Shown in pieces: positions 43,820 to 56,787 of a stretch of 64,000 nt of DNA. A program made the position numbers and the translations under genes. The notes under the pieces are model-generated. The model was not told the DNA's origin. It did not search any database and saw nothing but the letters and a program-made list of their open reading frames with translations. Within the stretch, counting starts at the first letter, position 1, and every line of letters begins with the position of its first letter. The stretch is from Dreissena polymorpha (Eukaryota > Mollusca > Bivalvia > Myida > Dreissenidae), in contig NC_068359.1 in NCBI RefSeq assembly GCF_020536995.1, positions 88,028,697 through 88,092,696 of the forward strand. Direction: 5' to 3'.

Positions 43820-44990
43820 AGGATTGCAAAAATTGTTGCAATACTCTATACCAATATTGTGATCGATGGAAGCTAAAAGTCAATGCAGTAGTAATACATA
43901 AAAAGGGCAGACAAACAAGCGATTAAAAAAAAAAATAAGTAAATAGAAAGAGTTCAATCGTTTAACTATCTCGGCTGTGTACCATCTGGAGGTGGGTCAT
44001 TTATACAAAGTACTCAAACCTTGTCAGATAAAGACTTAACGTCTATCGTTTCGCTTTTTTCAACCATCAAAAACATTAACATTAAAATAATATTGAATTT
44101 GTTTGATTCGTATGTGACTTCAATATTGTGTTATGCGTTTGAGTTTATTCTTTAAATACTGAGGATATTGAAAGTTGTCAAAGAATATTTTTTAAACGAA
44201 TACTTGACAAAAAGAGTACACTTACTTCAGCAGTATACGGGGGAACTAGGGCAATACCCGCTTTATATAAACAGCTTTGTACGAATTATAAAATATTTTA
44301 TAAAATTGTATACTGTTAAGCAAATTAATTGCATACTATATAGTACACTATGTTATATGAGAAACGGTGCTGAACATATAATAAGATTTAACAATTGAAT
44401 AACCAAAGTACGGGACTTGCTTTAAAATACTTGTTTTGTAGATGTGTGTATCGTGAGTCAGTATATATGTGTATATTTAAAACTAGACGTATTGCTATGC
44501 ACATATGTATGTGGCTAAATAATTTAAATGTAAAAAATCATTCAATAAGTACAAATGATTGAAACATTGATTTGAATTATCCGATTACCTCAACATAATC
44601 CAAATCTTTAATTTAAGAAAAAAAGCATATCAACATTAAGACTTTCGTCAGCTATGTTGAAAATGGAATCTTGGAGACATACAATATTTCCTAAAACCAA
44701 AGAAAAAGTAGTATAATTAGCTCGATTGATAATCGAAGACGAGTATCATTGTGTTATTGTATATCTTCTTTATACCGATATTAGAAAAATGTATATCGAC
44801 AAATTCTATGATAACCGACCTAGTATGCAAAAATATATACTTTTGTTAACAAATGATAACACTTACGCTCTTACTTAACTCGCGATATATTGTAATAATG
44901 CGTTCAAAATGAAAACTGAGGCAGTGAATTATAACGTAGAGTTATACAATGGCATTTTTACACCGTGTTGTATACTATCTTGATCACTTT
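43820..44990 (+). pseudogene. LINE fragment, reverse transcriptase thumb and C-terminus
   Basis: Plus-strand pieces in order: LYQYCDRWKLKVNA, VIHKKGRQTSD, EFNYLGCVPSGGGSF, QTLSDKDLTSIVSLFSTI, ILNLFDSYVTSILCYAFE, YGELGQYPLYINSFVRIIKY, EDEYHCVIVYLLYTDIRKMY and RPSMQKYILLL. This is the second half of ORF2 of a CR1/jockey-type LINE, including the E-D-E-Y-H segment near its C-terminus. Several frame changes are present, and the front half, including the YADD motif, is absent. Confidence 0.75.
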
Positions 44991-46065
44991 CGCATTACTA
45001 TACATGTGCTTATTGCGTATATATTGTTAGTTTCGTATGCATAATGCTGAGCAGGACGTGTTCGAGTTACATGAATATACTTTTTGTTCTGTATTATAAT
45101 GTTGGTTTGACTTTTATAATGAAGATAAACGCCAACGTATGTGTATATACCGCTGTTATAAAATTTAAGAAAACAATATGTTTAACATATCTTGTATACC
45201 ATTCCATTTGCATATAAAGTCATTGAATGAGTTTTATGTGACGATTAAATTATTTTTATATTGATGTAAATACATCAATAAAGCTTTCGTTATAAGAAAC
45301 TAGATCTCAAATAATACTGTTAAGATCAATTACTTGATATAACGTGTGTGTGTTTTAACATTGGTTATGCGCGTTTATTATTCTTACATGACTGTTTTTT
45401 TGTGATATAATGATATGTTGTTATGCCTAAATAAATTACATAAAATATTGGTCACAGTTAAATAGGAACATGTTGTACTGTACAGTTTGAGTATGTGTCT
45501 GCTATACAATTGCCGATAGATCTGTCAAACATTTTACGTGTTAATGTTCCAATTAGTAATATTTATAATACACTAATTGTTTTGAAAGTATCCATGGACT
45601 TGTGAAAACCAGTAACAAACACAACCACCCACCCCATTTCAAATTATTTAAATTGACGATGTGATTTTGTTATGTTTATATTGTAAAGATTTTTGGTAAA
45701 CATTTTTAAAAACAGAGGATATTTGTTTCTTATGGTCGGTCATCGGTTTGGTTTAAACGAGTTATCAGAATAAAAAATGTAATCACGAACGGCGGATGCT
45801 ACCAAAGTCTGCATGGCTAATGATTTTTTTCTAACATATGTATATGTTTTGTCTAAGTTGTCGTTATATAATGTGTTGTATAGGCCAATAACTGTCATTT
45901 TAATAATACAATTTTATCCAAGAACTTGCATTTAATTGTTTTTAAGTCATTTATTTATTGTTGATCAAATTTAATTATGTGTGTTGTGTAATACATCTAT
46001 AAATAACATATTGTGGAAGTTCATTAAAAATTGAATATCTTTAAAATTGGACTGTGAATTGAGTC
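44991..46065. other. AT-rich stretch, nothing recognised
   Basis: Probably includes the 3' tail of the preceding LINE; no defined end seen. Confidence 0.3.
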
Positions 46066-46252
46066 TTGATCTAGGAAATCTGCACATGCTAATTAGGGAC
46101 AACTCTTCCGGCTTTTATGGAATCTTGCGTAAATGAAGTCTCTTGTTAACAAATATCCAGTTAATGCAGAAAGTGTCAACGTGTTAGCATGTGCAGACTG
46201 CAAAGTCTAATCTGGTATGACACTTAAAGCAAATTAATGAAACAGAACTAGG
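46066..46252. mobile_element. MITE-like family B, copy f (old)
   Basis: GAAATCTGCACATGCTAATT and CATGTGCAGACTGCAAAGTC arms around CTTCCGGCTTTTATGG, ending AACAGAACTAGGCT. Strongly diverged, termini eroded. Confidence 0.6.
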
Positions 46253-48329
46253 CTGAATTTATCTTCGTTGCTGTAATTGGGGCACAATGAATTGAAGCTG
46301 TGGTTATTTGCATGAAAAATTGTGTGGAGAAGTATACAGTTTGTATATCAGTGGTCCTGTGCTCTTGGTTTCAGCAGCACATGCCATACTTCAGGAGGAG
46401 AATGGTGTACGAGATTGTTACAGGAAAATTGCTACAGTGACATGTATAAACATCTGCAAAGTAAAAAGTGCTGAGACAGATCTTGAAAATGACAGATCTG
46501 GACATCATTTTCTGCAGCCACAGTAAGCAATAGACAATGCAATAGACAATGCATGAACATTTTTTCCTCAACTAGTCAGCAATTGTTATGTTATGTAAAT
46601 ATTTACAAGGTTTGCTTCTTCAGACGATTGCGCGAAATGTTGATCAATTTTTAAGACTTCGCAGAGCTTGTGTGATGTTCCAGTTTTGTCTTGAATATAT
46701 GAATGTCGAACAATGTATACTGTATATAATCCTAGTCCGTACAACATTGTTTTTCTCCGCATATCGCTTATTGCTAATCTTTTATCATACTTCATGGACA
46801 ATCCCAACCCCCGATGCTAATCTGATAGTTGGCAACCAACACAAGAAAACACAAGTTAAATGATTCGCCTTTACACATGTATAGAAATAAGTAAAGCCGA
46901 TCACAATGTGAACATATATTAGCGTACACGTCTTGACCAGTATAAATGCCCCAGAAATCAGACAATAACAAAACAATGTATACTCGATTATTACGTGCGT
47001 TGTGTTAATCATGAACATCAATGAACGATAGACGTATGGATATGCCATAACACCCATAATTCACTATTTCTCAATAATCTGCGAATAATGAATCATCAGA
47101 GATTAACCTTCAAGGCACGTAATGTGAAGCATTTTGATATTATTAAGTAGGTATTAACTGGTAATATTACTATTAAATTCAATTTTGTTGATCATTATTA
47201 AATGTTATACATATAACTGTTTAATGGTTTTCAGTGAAGCATTACTGAATCAATGTTTGTTATGTGTAAGCTTCATATGATCGTTTATCATCCACTCATA
47301 TAACAACATTTAATGTTGATATTCATTTAAACTCCCGCAAAACGGAACTTTGAGACTAGTGTTTTCATCAACGAATTATATAATTGAAAACGTTGAAGTG
47401 TAAGCCTAGACATCTTATTCCTTCTAAACTCATGTTTTTTATTATGCTGGTATGTGTTCACATACGTGCAGTAATCCTCAAGATAGAAAAAACAACACAA
47501 TTATTGACAATTATTGACGGCATCGGCCAACTAGAACCCAGAATATTTTCAAACGAAGGTTTGTTTTTATCTGAGTATTTTCTTGATGTGTTTAATAATA
47601 TTATATGAATTATGTCCCGGTTGAAAATGTATATTTTCTAGCAAAGAATGCTGATTAGGGTTAATATTAGTTGCTAGTTAAATTCGATGTCGTTAAAGAA
47701 AACAAAAACAGTTTACATATTGTGGCAGAATCAGTTTACGATGAAATATATGTGTTCCACTCACAAATAAACATAAACAGAACTCACGCATTAACGATAA
47801 CTTAACTACGAACATACATTGAAGTAGCAATGAAAAAGATTGTTATTTAAACATAACATGTGAGTGTTATATTACAATCAAATATGATGTTGTGCTTGTA
47901 ATAACTTAATAAAAATAACGCATATGTTAACACTCTTTTTCATTCCAGTTTTTAGTAATACGAACACAATTAATATAATCTAAAAGCATTACGTCAATCC
48001 CATTAATTGTTGACACATATGCATACGGGTCATTTTTGTACAAACATGAAATAATAAATTAATTTCAAGCTAAATATTTTGCTGCGGATTATACTAATCT
48101 GTAGATGGTGATACATTCACCAAATAAAACGGTATATATATATATCAAATGCGACATTCATTTATACCACTATCCAATCTCGTGTACACTCCTTTGTAAA
48201 CTTAAAAGTCTATATCCGAATATGGACTAATAACTTATAGATCGTTTAAACATTTTTATCAAACACTTTTTCTACAAGGTCGTGGGGAATACCAATATGA
48301 TATGAATATATTTAGAAACTACCAATGAT
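46253..48329. other. intergenic DNA
   Basis: AT-rich. A small duplication (GCAATAGACAAT twice) lies at 46529-46553. No exon supported. Confidence 0.3.
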
Positions 48330-49748
48330 CCGAATTTGGCCCTAAGGACTATATACACTATATTAAACACATTATTATCCCAGCATGCGCCAAAAAAAAG
48401 AAAGCGGGTTAAACGCATACATCAGCCTGGATGGTATTCTGATGAAATAAAGCAAGCTAGATTAAAAAGCGATACATTTAAAGCTTGCAACAATTTTGAT
48501 CAGTATAAAATATGGAGCAACAAATGCAATTCCATAATTAAGAAAAAAGAGAGCGTTTTTCAATAATGTTATTAAAGAGAAGAAAGATATTAAACAATTG
48601 TGGCGATCTATCAAAAGCATATCCAATGATAGTGAAAATCAAAGTGCAATTGTACCTGATAAATTGAACATAAACAAGGTTAATGTTAGCGGGAAACAGA
48701 TTGTGGCTAATGAACTTAACAAAAACTTTGTTAAAATATCTCATATAATTAAGAAAAAAGTTTTCAAACCTGAAAATTTTGAATATTTAAAATGTATCTT
48801 CATGAACACTTGGGTAATCGAGAGTTCTAAATAGAATTTATATCGCCTGTGGAAGTTCTTACACTAATTGATAAACTTAATCCTAATAAAAGTAGTGGCT
48901 TAGACAGAATAGGACCTACTGTCCTTAAACTTTGCAAAGATTATATTGTACAGCCTCTAACGGCATTAATAAATACTTCAATTTCAACTGGAATCTTTCC
49001 AGACTTACTTAAATTAGCAAGTGTCGTACCTCTCCATAAAGGAGGAGATACACATGATCCTAATAATTTTAGACCTATCTCTTTATTACCAACAATTTCT
49101 AAAATAATTGAAAGACATGTAGCAATTCTATTGAATAAATATTTAAAAGAAACCTGTAAACTAAATGAACACCAATCGGTTTTAAGACAAAACCATTCAT
49201 GCAAAACTGCTTTAATCAGACTCGTTGATTCATGGTTAAATTGTGTGGACGATGGTTATTTGATAGGAACTGTGTTTGTGGACTTCAAAAAAGCATTTGA
49301 CTTAGTAGACCGCACCATTCTTCTACACAAGTTGAAACAATATCATTTTTTGGATTCGTCTTTGAAGTTTTTTTTTAAATCGTATCTACAGAACCGTTCG
49401 CAACTAATTCGGGCAAATGGAGTAACATCAGACACCTGCATGATAAGTTCCTGTGTACCGCATGGCGCCATTTTAGGACCTTTGTTATTTTTACTTTACG
49501 TAAATGATCTACCCTTAAAACATCAGCATCTGACATGTATGCTGATGATGTAACAATCCACTGTAAAGGGAAAATATAACGATGATAAATTGCAGACTTC
49601 AAGACGACTTACTGAGGTCACAAAATTGGTGTATGATAAATAATAATGCAATCAACCCAGACAAAACTACTTGCATGACTATAGGATCGCGTCGAAAACT
49701 TAAACATTCAGGAGATCTAAATTTGTTTGTAAATAACTCAAAAATAAA
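48330..49748 (+). pseudogene. CR1/jockey-like LINE, ORF2 first part
   Basis: Pre-RT region (PKKRKRVKRIHQPGWYSD, KQLWRSIKSISND) and then the RT fingers and palm: LNPNKSSGLDRIGPTVL, ASVVPLHKGGD, NNFRPISLLPTISKIIER, HQSVLRQNHSC, FVDFKKAFDLVDR, PHGAILGPLLFLLYVNDLP and, after one frame change, YADDVT (about 49540). The catalytic Asp of motif A and the ADD of motif C are both visible. The first of the ORF's breaks is near 48560. It continues at 51426 after an inserted second LINE. Confidence 0.85.
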
Positions 49749-51425
49749 CTTCCGGTGCATTTGACAATGTCCTCCACAACGCGCTATTCATAAAACTGCT
49801 AGAATTCGGAATAACAGTTACAACGCTGCGGACGTTAATAAACTGCTACACAGACATCAAAAGCGCAGTATGCGTTAACGGGGTTCTATCCATGCCATTT
49901 CCGGTCCGACAGGGAGTCAGACAATGGGGGAGTCCTTTCAACTTGGTTGTATCTGTTATTTATAGACAAGCTTCTGTGTGATCTGGAGTCATCCGGACAT
50001 GGAACTACGACTGGCCACCTTCACACCGGGAATCCAACTCTAGCAGACGACCTCACGCTCATTTCATGCAGTGCTCAATCATTACAGCGCCAACTAAATA
50101 TTGTAACGACATATGCTAATACATGGGGGTACAGATTTAACGAAGAAAAATGCATTTATATGGTCTGCGAAAAAATAGAGTTTTGCCTCAGACTACAGTA
50201 AAAATCTATGATAAAAAACTGCTTCCCGCAGAGTCAGCAAATCATGTAGGAATACTGATTCACAGATCGCTTAAGTCGTCACAAGCAGTCGACGAACGAA
50301 TACGTAAGGGTCGCTCATCGGTGTTTTCCCTAATGACAATAAAAGAAACAACATACGACATTAATCCGTTGAAAATAGCCGATCTCGTGGAAAAGATATC
50401 CATCCCCATAGCTCTGTACGGATCGGAACTCTGGTCATCACTGACGAACGATGATATCCTTAAACTAGAAAGATTCATCAGACTCACAGCAAAAATGTGT
50501 CGAAATCTGCCAACTCGCACAAGGACTGACAAGGCATTAAGCCTAATCGGTTGGTAACCAATGATTGCTAAAGTCGACGCAAGAAAACTGATGTTCTTTC
50601 ATAAACTGTGCTCTATGAACACTAAATACCTTACGAAACAACTATTTGAGTATAGACTAGCGCTATTTAATATCCGAGGCAAATCATCACAGAAAGGGTT
50701 TATACCGGACATATATGCATTAATGGAAAAGTATAACCTCGTGAACTATTATACAGCGTATTGTGAATCCACTGTGATTCCTCCTAAACTGACGTTTAAA
50801 CGCATAGTAAATAATGCGATACGCCACTATCAAACGGAGCAATGGACGACACGCGTCACAGGGGATCCAGAATTTGTGCAATTTAGCGTCGTTCACCCCA
50901 ACATCAGGGCTGCTCGCCTCTGGGCCGCGGCGAGGACACCCCTTGAAACAACGGAAGCCTCGACAGCTGTGCGTGTGCTAGTAAACACAAGGATACAAAC
51001 TCCCGGACAACCTTGCAGACACTGTGGTCTCATAGTTATAGACAGCGACATTCATGCCGTCGCCTCCTGTCCAAGACTGAGTGCACATAGACTTACATTA
51101 CTACGAGAGTGCCACATCCTCCCCGATACTAATCCATATGATAAAGTGACATTACTTCTATCAGCGGCCAACTCTCTCAATGATGAGACAACCAGACGTA
51201 TATGTACTTTTATTCATATGAGTAAAACTTCAAAGAAATCGTGTTTCAACAAACAGACGTTTATTGAATTTCAAGATACATTGTATTCATATGTAAATAA
51301 TACTTGTGTAAATAGTATATGACTTTAAGTTTATATGTATAAATGTATACTTAAATTATTCTGTATGTTTGTTAAATCACTGAAAAATGGAAATAAAGAG
51401 TATATAAATATATATATATATATAT
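49749..51425 (+). mobile_element. second LINE, 5'-truncated, nested in the first
   Basis: It starts inside its own RT motif A (AFDNVLHNALFIKLLEFG), then VNGVLSMPFPVRQGVRQWG, the motif C variant TLADDLTLIS, the thumb (VGILIHRSLKSS, ALYGSELWSSLTNDD) and a long C-terminal domain. That domain has a zinc-type cluster (CRHCG ... HAVASCPRLSAHR). The C-terminal 253 residues (50561-51322) are open. Frame changes occur near 49960 and 50150, and a TAA lies at 50557. The 3' end is an (AT)n run at 51401-51425. It splits the first LINE between NNSKIN and VATQKLLG. No clear target duplication is visible. Confidence 0.8.
51401..51425 (+). repeat. (TA)n tail of the nested LINE
   Basis: TATATAAATATATATATATA. 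It marks the 3' end of the inserted LINE. Confidence 0.8.
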
Positions 51426-51690
51426 GTTGCAACCCAAAAACTTCTAGGTATCCATATTGATAAACATGTAAATTGGAAGGCCCATGTTGATAAAACTTGT
51501 TCAAAACTGTTCAGGCGTATACAATATTTTCTAACACCTGAGATGAAAATTATGTTCTATAATGCGTACGTAACACTAATTATTGATAATGGATATTTCA
51601 CATGGCAAAATGCAAATACTAGAGACATAAACAGAATATCAAAACTTCAAAAAGGTTTTTAAGAGTAATATTACGTACTGATTTAAATAT
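51426..51690 (+). pseudogene. CR1/jockey-like LINE, ORF2 second part
   Basis: Continues the interrupted LINE: VATQKLLGIHIDKHVNWKAH, DKTCSKLFRRIQYFL, MFYNAYVTLIIDNGYFTW and ANTRDINRISKLQKGF. L-G-I-H-I-D and D-I-N-R-I-S-K-L-Q-K are standard C-terminal RT landmarks of this clade. Confidence 0.85.
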
Positions 51691-51706
51691 CTTGTGGTTA
51701 TGATTT

Positions 51707-51875
51707 TCTGGACGACACTTTTCCGCCGTAACTAGATTTTCGTCAAAAAGATACTTTCTCAAAACGACAAATATCAAGTGTCGTCCTTGATTAGCCTGTG
51801 CGCGGACTGCTAATGCTAATCTGGGACGACATTTTACGCACATGCATTAAACCCCCTTTTCACAGAGCACGGTCC
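51707..51875. mobile_element. MITE-like family B, copy g (right half)
   Basis: CGACACTTTTCCGCCGTAAC, AAGTGTCGTCCTTGATTAGC, CTGTGCGCGGACTGC and the terminus CACAGAGCACGGTCC. The left terminus is missing. Confidence 0.75.
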
Positions 51876-52876
51876 AAATACTTTTTGATATAGTAATACA
51901 GGATGTTTTTTGTGTGTGTTGTTGATGTTTCTGTATTTGAGTGCGTGTGTGTGTGGCTATGTTCTAACCACAACTATGTTAATATTTAAAAATACCAATA
52001 ACTTAATAACGCACATTGCTATATTAAACAATCCTTATGTCTTTTTATAAACATGTTCTTGACACAGCTCTGTTATGATCTAATAGATAGTTTTTATTTA
52101 TAACTATGTATTTTGGGCTTGATGTCTTTGTTTACATAATAAAATTGACTTGACACATACATGTATGTAGCAAAAGAAACCACTACACTACCAAATTGGT
52201 AACCAAACCGAAAATATCCTGATGCATGGCTCATTTATATTTTAACAACTAATGTAGAGTTCCACTACGCAATATCGAAAATATCAAAATATCACATATC
52301 GAACCTTGGGCAATGCGGTTTCAGAGGGAGATCCTTTTTAATGCTTTATCGAAAGATAAGTCAACATAAAGTATTTGATCATTATGGGTGCTACCAGGCT
52401 CTCTCACAGAGCAATGATTTAAAGTCACTTTTCAGATTGCCACTATACAATATTACATACCAAATACAAAACAAAAATGCGCCTTGTTGTTTCATAGATG
52501 TTTAGTATCGGTGATACATTGTAAATTAATAATAAAATGTGACACAGAAAATCTAAAGTAAAAATATGCAAATCTTTTTTACTTTTACCAAATTTGATCA
52601 AATTTGCACATGCACAATTCTATCGCGAAAATTCAAAATGCATGTAATTTTGAAGGTTATCTAGCGTGAGAGGGGCTATTCATACCATTTATGTAAAATT
52701 GTAATTTAAAATTTTAAGTTGTAGAGATGATAATTTAGTTTTTGTCAGCATCTATGGACCTTCAATTTAAAATTACAACTTATTATTTATAATTGCAGAA
52801 CAGAGTACTGATACTCGGTCACTAACCTCCCATAATTACAAAAAATACGCGATTGTGTGACGTTTTATTCATTGAG

Positions 52877-53045
52877 CCGTGCTCTGTGAAAAGGGGATTT
52901 AATGCGCGTGCGTAAAGTGTCGTCACATATTAGCCTGTGCAGTCCGCAGGGACGACACTAATTAGCCTGCGCGGACTGCACAGGCTAATCTTTGACGACA
53001 CTTAACGCATATGCATTAAATCCCCATTTGCCCAGAGCACGGCCC
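52877..53045. mobile_element. MITE-like family B, copy h (short near-perfect palindrome)
   Basis: GCCGTGCTCTGTGAAAAGGG mirrors CCCATTTGCCCAGAGCACGG, and ATTAGCCTGTGCAGTCCGCA mirrors GCGCGGACTGCACAGGCTAA. The middle is deleted, so it folds on itself almost end to end. Confidence 0.85.
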
Positions 53046-54467
53046 AATTTATTGGAAAACGACTCATTTGAAATTGTGCAATTTTACTATTTGTCAATGG
53101 TTTAAAATATTGGCATTTAGTATATAGTATGCGAAACATAATTTATAATGTAAAGGTAACATTCAAATGCGCATTTAACAAGAATACAATGACCATTTTT
53201 CATTAAAATCTTTAAGTTTTTCCAATTTGATAACACTTTACCAATTGCATAACACATAAAAGCTGTAAGCATTAACATTTTATTGAATTTCACGCTTAGT
53301 TTAAATTGCTTAAATAACTATCAATATTGTCATTATTTGAAATCGGACCACACATAATTACTTAATTGTTTGATGTATTTCCATTGAAGCGTTTACAATT
53401 GGACACAATATAGTTTTTTAGTTTATAACAGTCTCATCAGCATTTATACACTCACACCATACAATAAAACATCAGCACATTAATAAAAATGCTTCCACTC
53501 TGAAGTATCGAGTTGTAAGAGACTAGAATATTATATCAACAAAAGAATAATCATACACTTATAGTGAAATAAAAGGGAACTAACCCCTGAATTCAAACTA
53601 CAGATCTGTAACATGAACTACAGAGTTACCTCTCTTCCAAATACCATAAAGTGATATAGTATCCACTAAAGTCTGGAAATCAGTTAAAACAGCTTTGTAC
53701 AATCTAAGAGTTATGGGACTAAGTCCCATATAGCACAGTGCAGTTAAAGACTAAATTACATAATACATTTTTATTTCCCCCGCTGATCTCACCTTAAAAT
53801 TTTCCATAAGAAATTAAACATAAAATACAAAAAGCGAAAATAAGGCAATATTGCGCAAAGTAAAAAAAACAACAACAATGTCTTAAAAAGTCATATATCG
53901 CCTATGGTGGGACCATCTACGAACTGGTCAGTGGTGACACTCAAACACAAACACTCAATATATGCCTACGTTGTTGACCGTAGAAAATGTGTAAATTTAT
54001 CAATACATTTTGATTTTGGCTTATTCTATTTAACTCAATACACTACTTCATTGAACACTACATTTGCCATGGATCGTTTTTTTACTGAAAGCAATACTTA
54101 TATTAATGCATTTTACAAATCATATGCAACATAACGTTATCTTCTGAACACAATAACAAAGTTATTGATCGTTTTTAAGATAATTTTATATTTCACAATA
54201 GTTGATTGGAAAAAAATATATTTGCATTGGGATACCCTATGATTCGAGGTGACCAAACAGCTGTTTTGATAAGTACCATCACACACGAACACCAAAAATA
54301 AAAAAGACACAATTGAACATTCATTATTATTGATTTTAAAATAGCACTTGATGTTATGTATTAAATATCCGATTATATGTTTGGCATTACAGTTTTATCT
54401 GTAATTATTATCACCACGCTTTTAAAAGCGTAGGGATATTGCATTGATCTCCGCTTTCTGTGCGTCC
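53046..54467. other. AT-rich stretch, nothing recognised
   Basis: No exon or repeat that I can name. A 14-base palindrome CGCTTTTAAAAGCG lies at 54418-54431, just before the next foldback. Confidence 0.35.
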
Positions 54468-54760
54468 GTTCGGCCACTATCTCCTCCTACACTATAAGTA
54501 CTAGAACCTTGAAACCTACACACATGGTACGGTGACGGCGACATAATTTTGATCTGACACTTGGGTTAAAAGTTATGGGTAAATAAATGGGTAAAAATAA
54601 CTCATTTAACTAACAACATGCGACGCACACGATAAAAACGTTTGACCCAGGGGTCAGATCAAAATTCCAAATAGTGCACCGTCGCTCATATGCTTATAGC
54701 TACCATGTGTGTAAGTTTCAAATTTCTAGTGCTAATAGTGTAGGAGGAGATAGTGGCCGA
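54468..54760. mobile_element. foldback element, about 293 bp
   Basis: TTCGGCCACTATCTCCTCCT, then ACACTATAAGTACTAG, mirrors CTAGTGCTAATAGTGT, then AGGAGGAGATAGTGGCCGAA. Further in, AATTTTGATCTGACAC mirrors GGGGTCAGATCAAAATT, and ACACACATGGTA mirrors TACCATGTGTGT. The unit is an imperfect palindrome over its whole length and is non-coding. Confidence 0.85.
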
Positions 54761-55456
54761 ACACGCCCACCCAAATTTTGTTTTAACGTGCACATTTCTG
54801 TTTACTGTTTTAACATAACTTCTTCATTTATTCACCAATTGACTTCAAATAAATACTGAACATCTCTTAAGACAACACGGTCAATCTCGACCATCCAAGT
54901 CCACATTACCCACAACGAGGCCCCACCAACATAGGCCTTGCACACCCAAAATTACCTCTAAATATTACATCTATGAAGCGTGGGGATACGCGTCTGCCTC
55001 TGCGGGTTAAAAGTAGACAACCCCCTCATTAGAACTAAGTTTCCTTTAATAAAGAGAAAAAACAATATAAATTAAACACGTTGCGAGCACGCGTACATAC
55101 ATAACACTGCGGTTCTCCAACGCATCAAAATAACGAATGGACAACAAAGAACAATTTTACAATAAGCGCAAATGTCACTTGTCGCAGTGCCAATTGACAC
55201 TAGCGATGAGTATTTCATATACTGTCAAATATGATACATTAGAAATGTCAGTGTTACAAAAGTTAATATAAAAATAAATATATAAATACAGCAACATTAT
55301 TAAATCTATTAAAGGAAACAACTAATTCATTCTAAAACAACTTAGAATTTTAAGTGGAAGAAAAGTAAAAGAAAATCAACAATATGTACGCCGTAATATC
55401 GTTTCCTTTAAATAACAAACTCAATAACATTTAACCACAAAAACAACATGACACAA

Positions 55457-56025
55457 AACAAGGGACAAAATTGTCACAAAACCAGGTTTTCATTGTGAAA
55501 AAAAAATCTGATAAAGGGAGACAACTCAAACTGAACTTTTGAAATGAACAAACAAAATTAACCCCCTTTGTAAGTTTGTTTTAAAATAAATCTATTTTTA
55601 GTCGTGGCGACCTTGACATTGGAGATATTGACGTGATTCTTTCGTGCGACACACCGTCCCATGATGGTGAACAAATGTGCCAAATGATTTTAAAATCTCA
55701 TAATGAATGACATAGTTATACCCCAGACAAGCTCATTTATGGCTATTTTTTACCTTTGAACTCAAAGTGTGACCTTGACCTTGGAGATATTGACGTAATT
55801 TTTTCGCGCGACACACCATCTAATGATGGTTAACAAATGTGCCAAATGATTTTAAAATCTCACAATGAACGACAAAGTTATGGCCCGGACAAGCTTGTTC
55901 CGCCCGCCCGCCAGCCCGCCAGCCAGCCCGACAGCCCGCCAGCCCGCCAGCCAGCCAGCCAGCCAGCCAGCCCGCCCGCATTCGCCAATCTAATAACCAG
56001 TTTTTTCCTTCGGAAAACCTGGTTA
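55457..56025 (+). repeat. composite monomer element family G, copy 1
   Basis: It starts AACAAGGGACAAAATTGTCA, then AACCAGGTTTTC, and ends in a hairpin AACCAGTTTTTTCC, TTC, GGAAAACCTGGTT. Two monomers of about 170 bases share CTTGGAGATATTGACG, TTTCGYGCGACACACC and CAAATGATTTTAAAATCTCA. A GCCC/GCCA-rich microsatellite (55900-55980) precedes the end hairpin. Confidence 0.85.
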
Positions 56026-56237
56026 ATAGAGATTAAAATTTCAAAAGAACTTAATGATTAATGCAACTTTCCAATAGTTATCCGGGTTAATAGCATGCAC
56101 CTTATTTTGATGCCATCAGACATTCTGAAACAATGTATTGTTTACTTTACTTATTTTCATTTTGAATTAATAGCTTTTTAATGAGCATCACGCGTATAGT
56201 GACAATGAGCATATATAAGTAACATACAATTTGTTGA

Positions 56238-56787
56238 AAACAAGGGACAAAATTGTCACAAAACCAGGTTTTCAATTTGAAAAAAAAAGTCTGATAAAGG
56301 GAGACAACTCAAACTGAACTGATTGTTTATAATAAACCCCCTTTGTTTCAAAATAAATCTATTTTTAGTCGTGGCGACCTTAACCTTGGAGATATTGACG
56401 TAATTATTTCGTGCGACACACCGTCCAATGATGGTAAACAAATGCGCCAAATGATTTTAAAATCTCACAACGAATAACATAGTTATGGCCCGGACAAGCT
56501 CATGTATGGCCATTTTTTACCTTTGAACTCAAAGTGTGACCTTGACCTTGGAGATATCGACGTAATTCCTTCGCGCGATACACCGTCTAATGATGGTGAA
56601 CAAATGTGCCAAATGATTTTAAAATCTCACAATGAACGACAAAGTTATGGCCCGGACTAGCTTGTTCCGCCCGCCCGCCCGCCCGCTCGCCCGCCCGCTC
56701 GCCCGCCCGCCCGCCCGCTCGACCGCCCACCCGCCCGCCGACATACGCCAATCTAATAACCAGTTTTTTCCTTCGGAAAAACTGGTT
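56238..56787 (+). repeat. composite monomer element family G, copy 2
   Basis: Same layout and ends as the copy 213 bases upstream, with a longer (CCCG)n run at 56668-56740. Orientation is the same and divergence is a few percent by eye, so it is either a segmental duplication or two insertions. Confidence 0.85.
56668..56740 (+). repeat. (CCCG)n microsatellite
   Basis: CCGCCCGCCCGCCCGCTCGC-type tract inside family G copy 2. The equivalent tract in copy 1 is interrupted by CCAG. Confidence 0.9.

Noticed and set aside
52700-52800. Inverted repeat around AATTTAAAATT
   Set aside because: AT-rich DNA gives such short mirrored words by chance; no defined ends or flanks.
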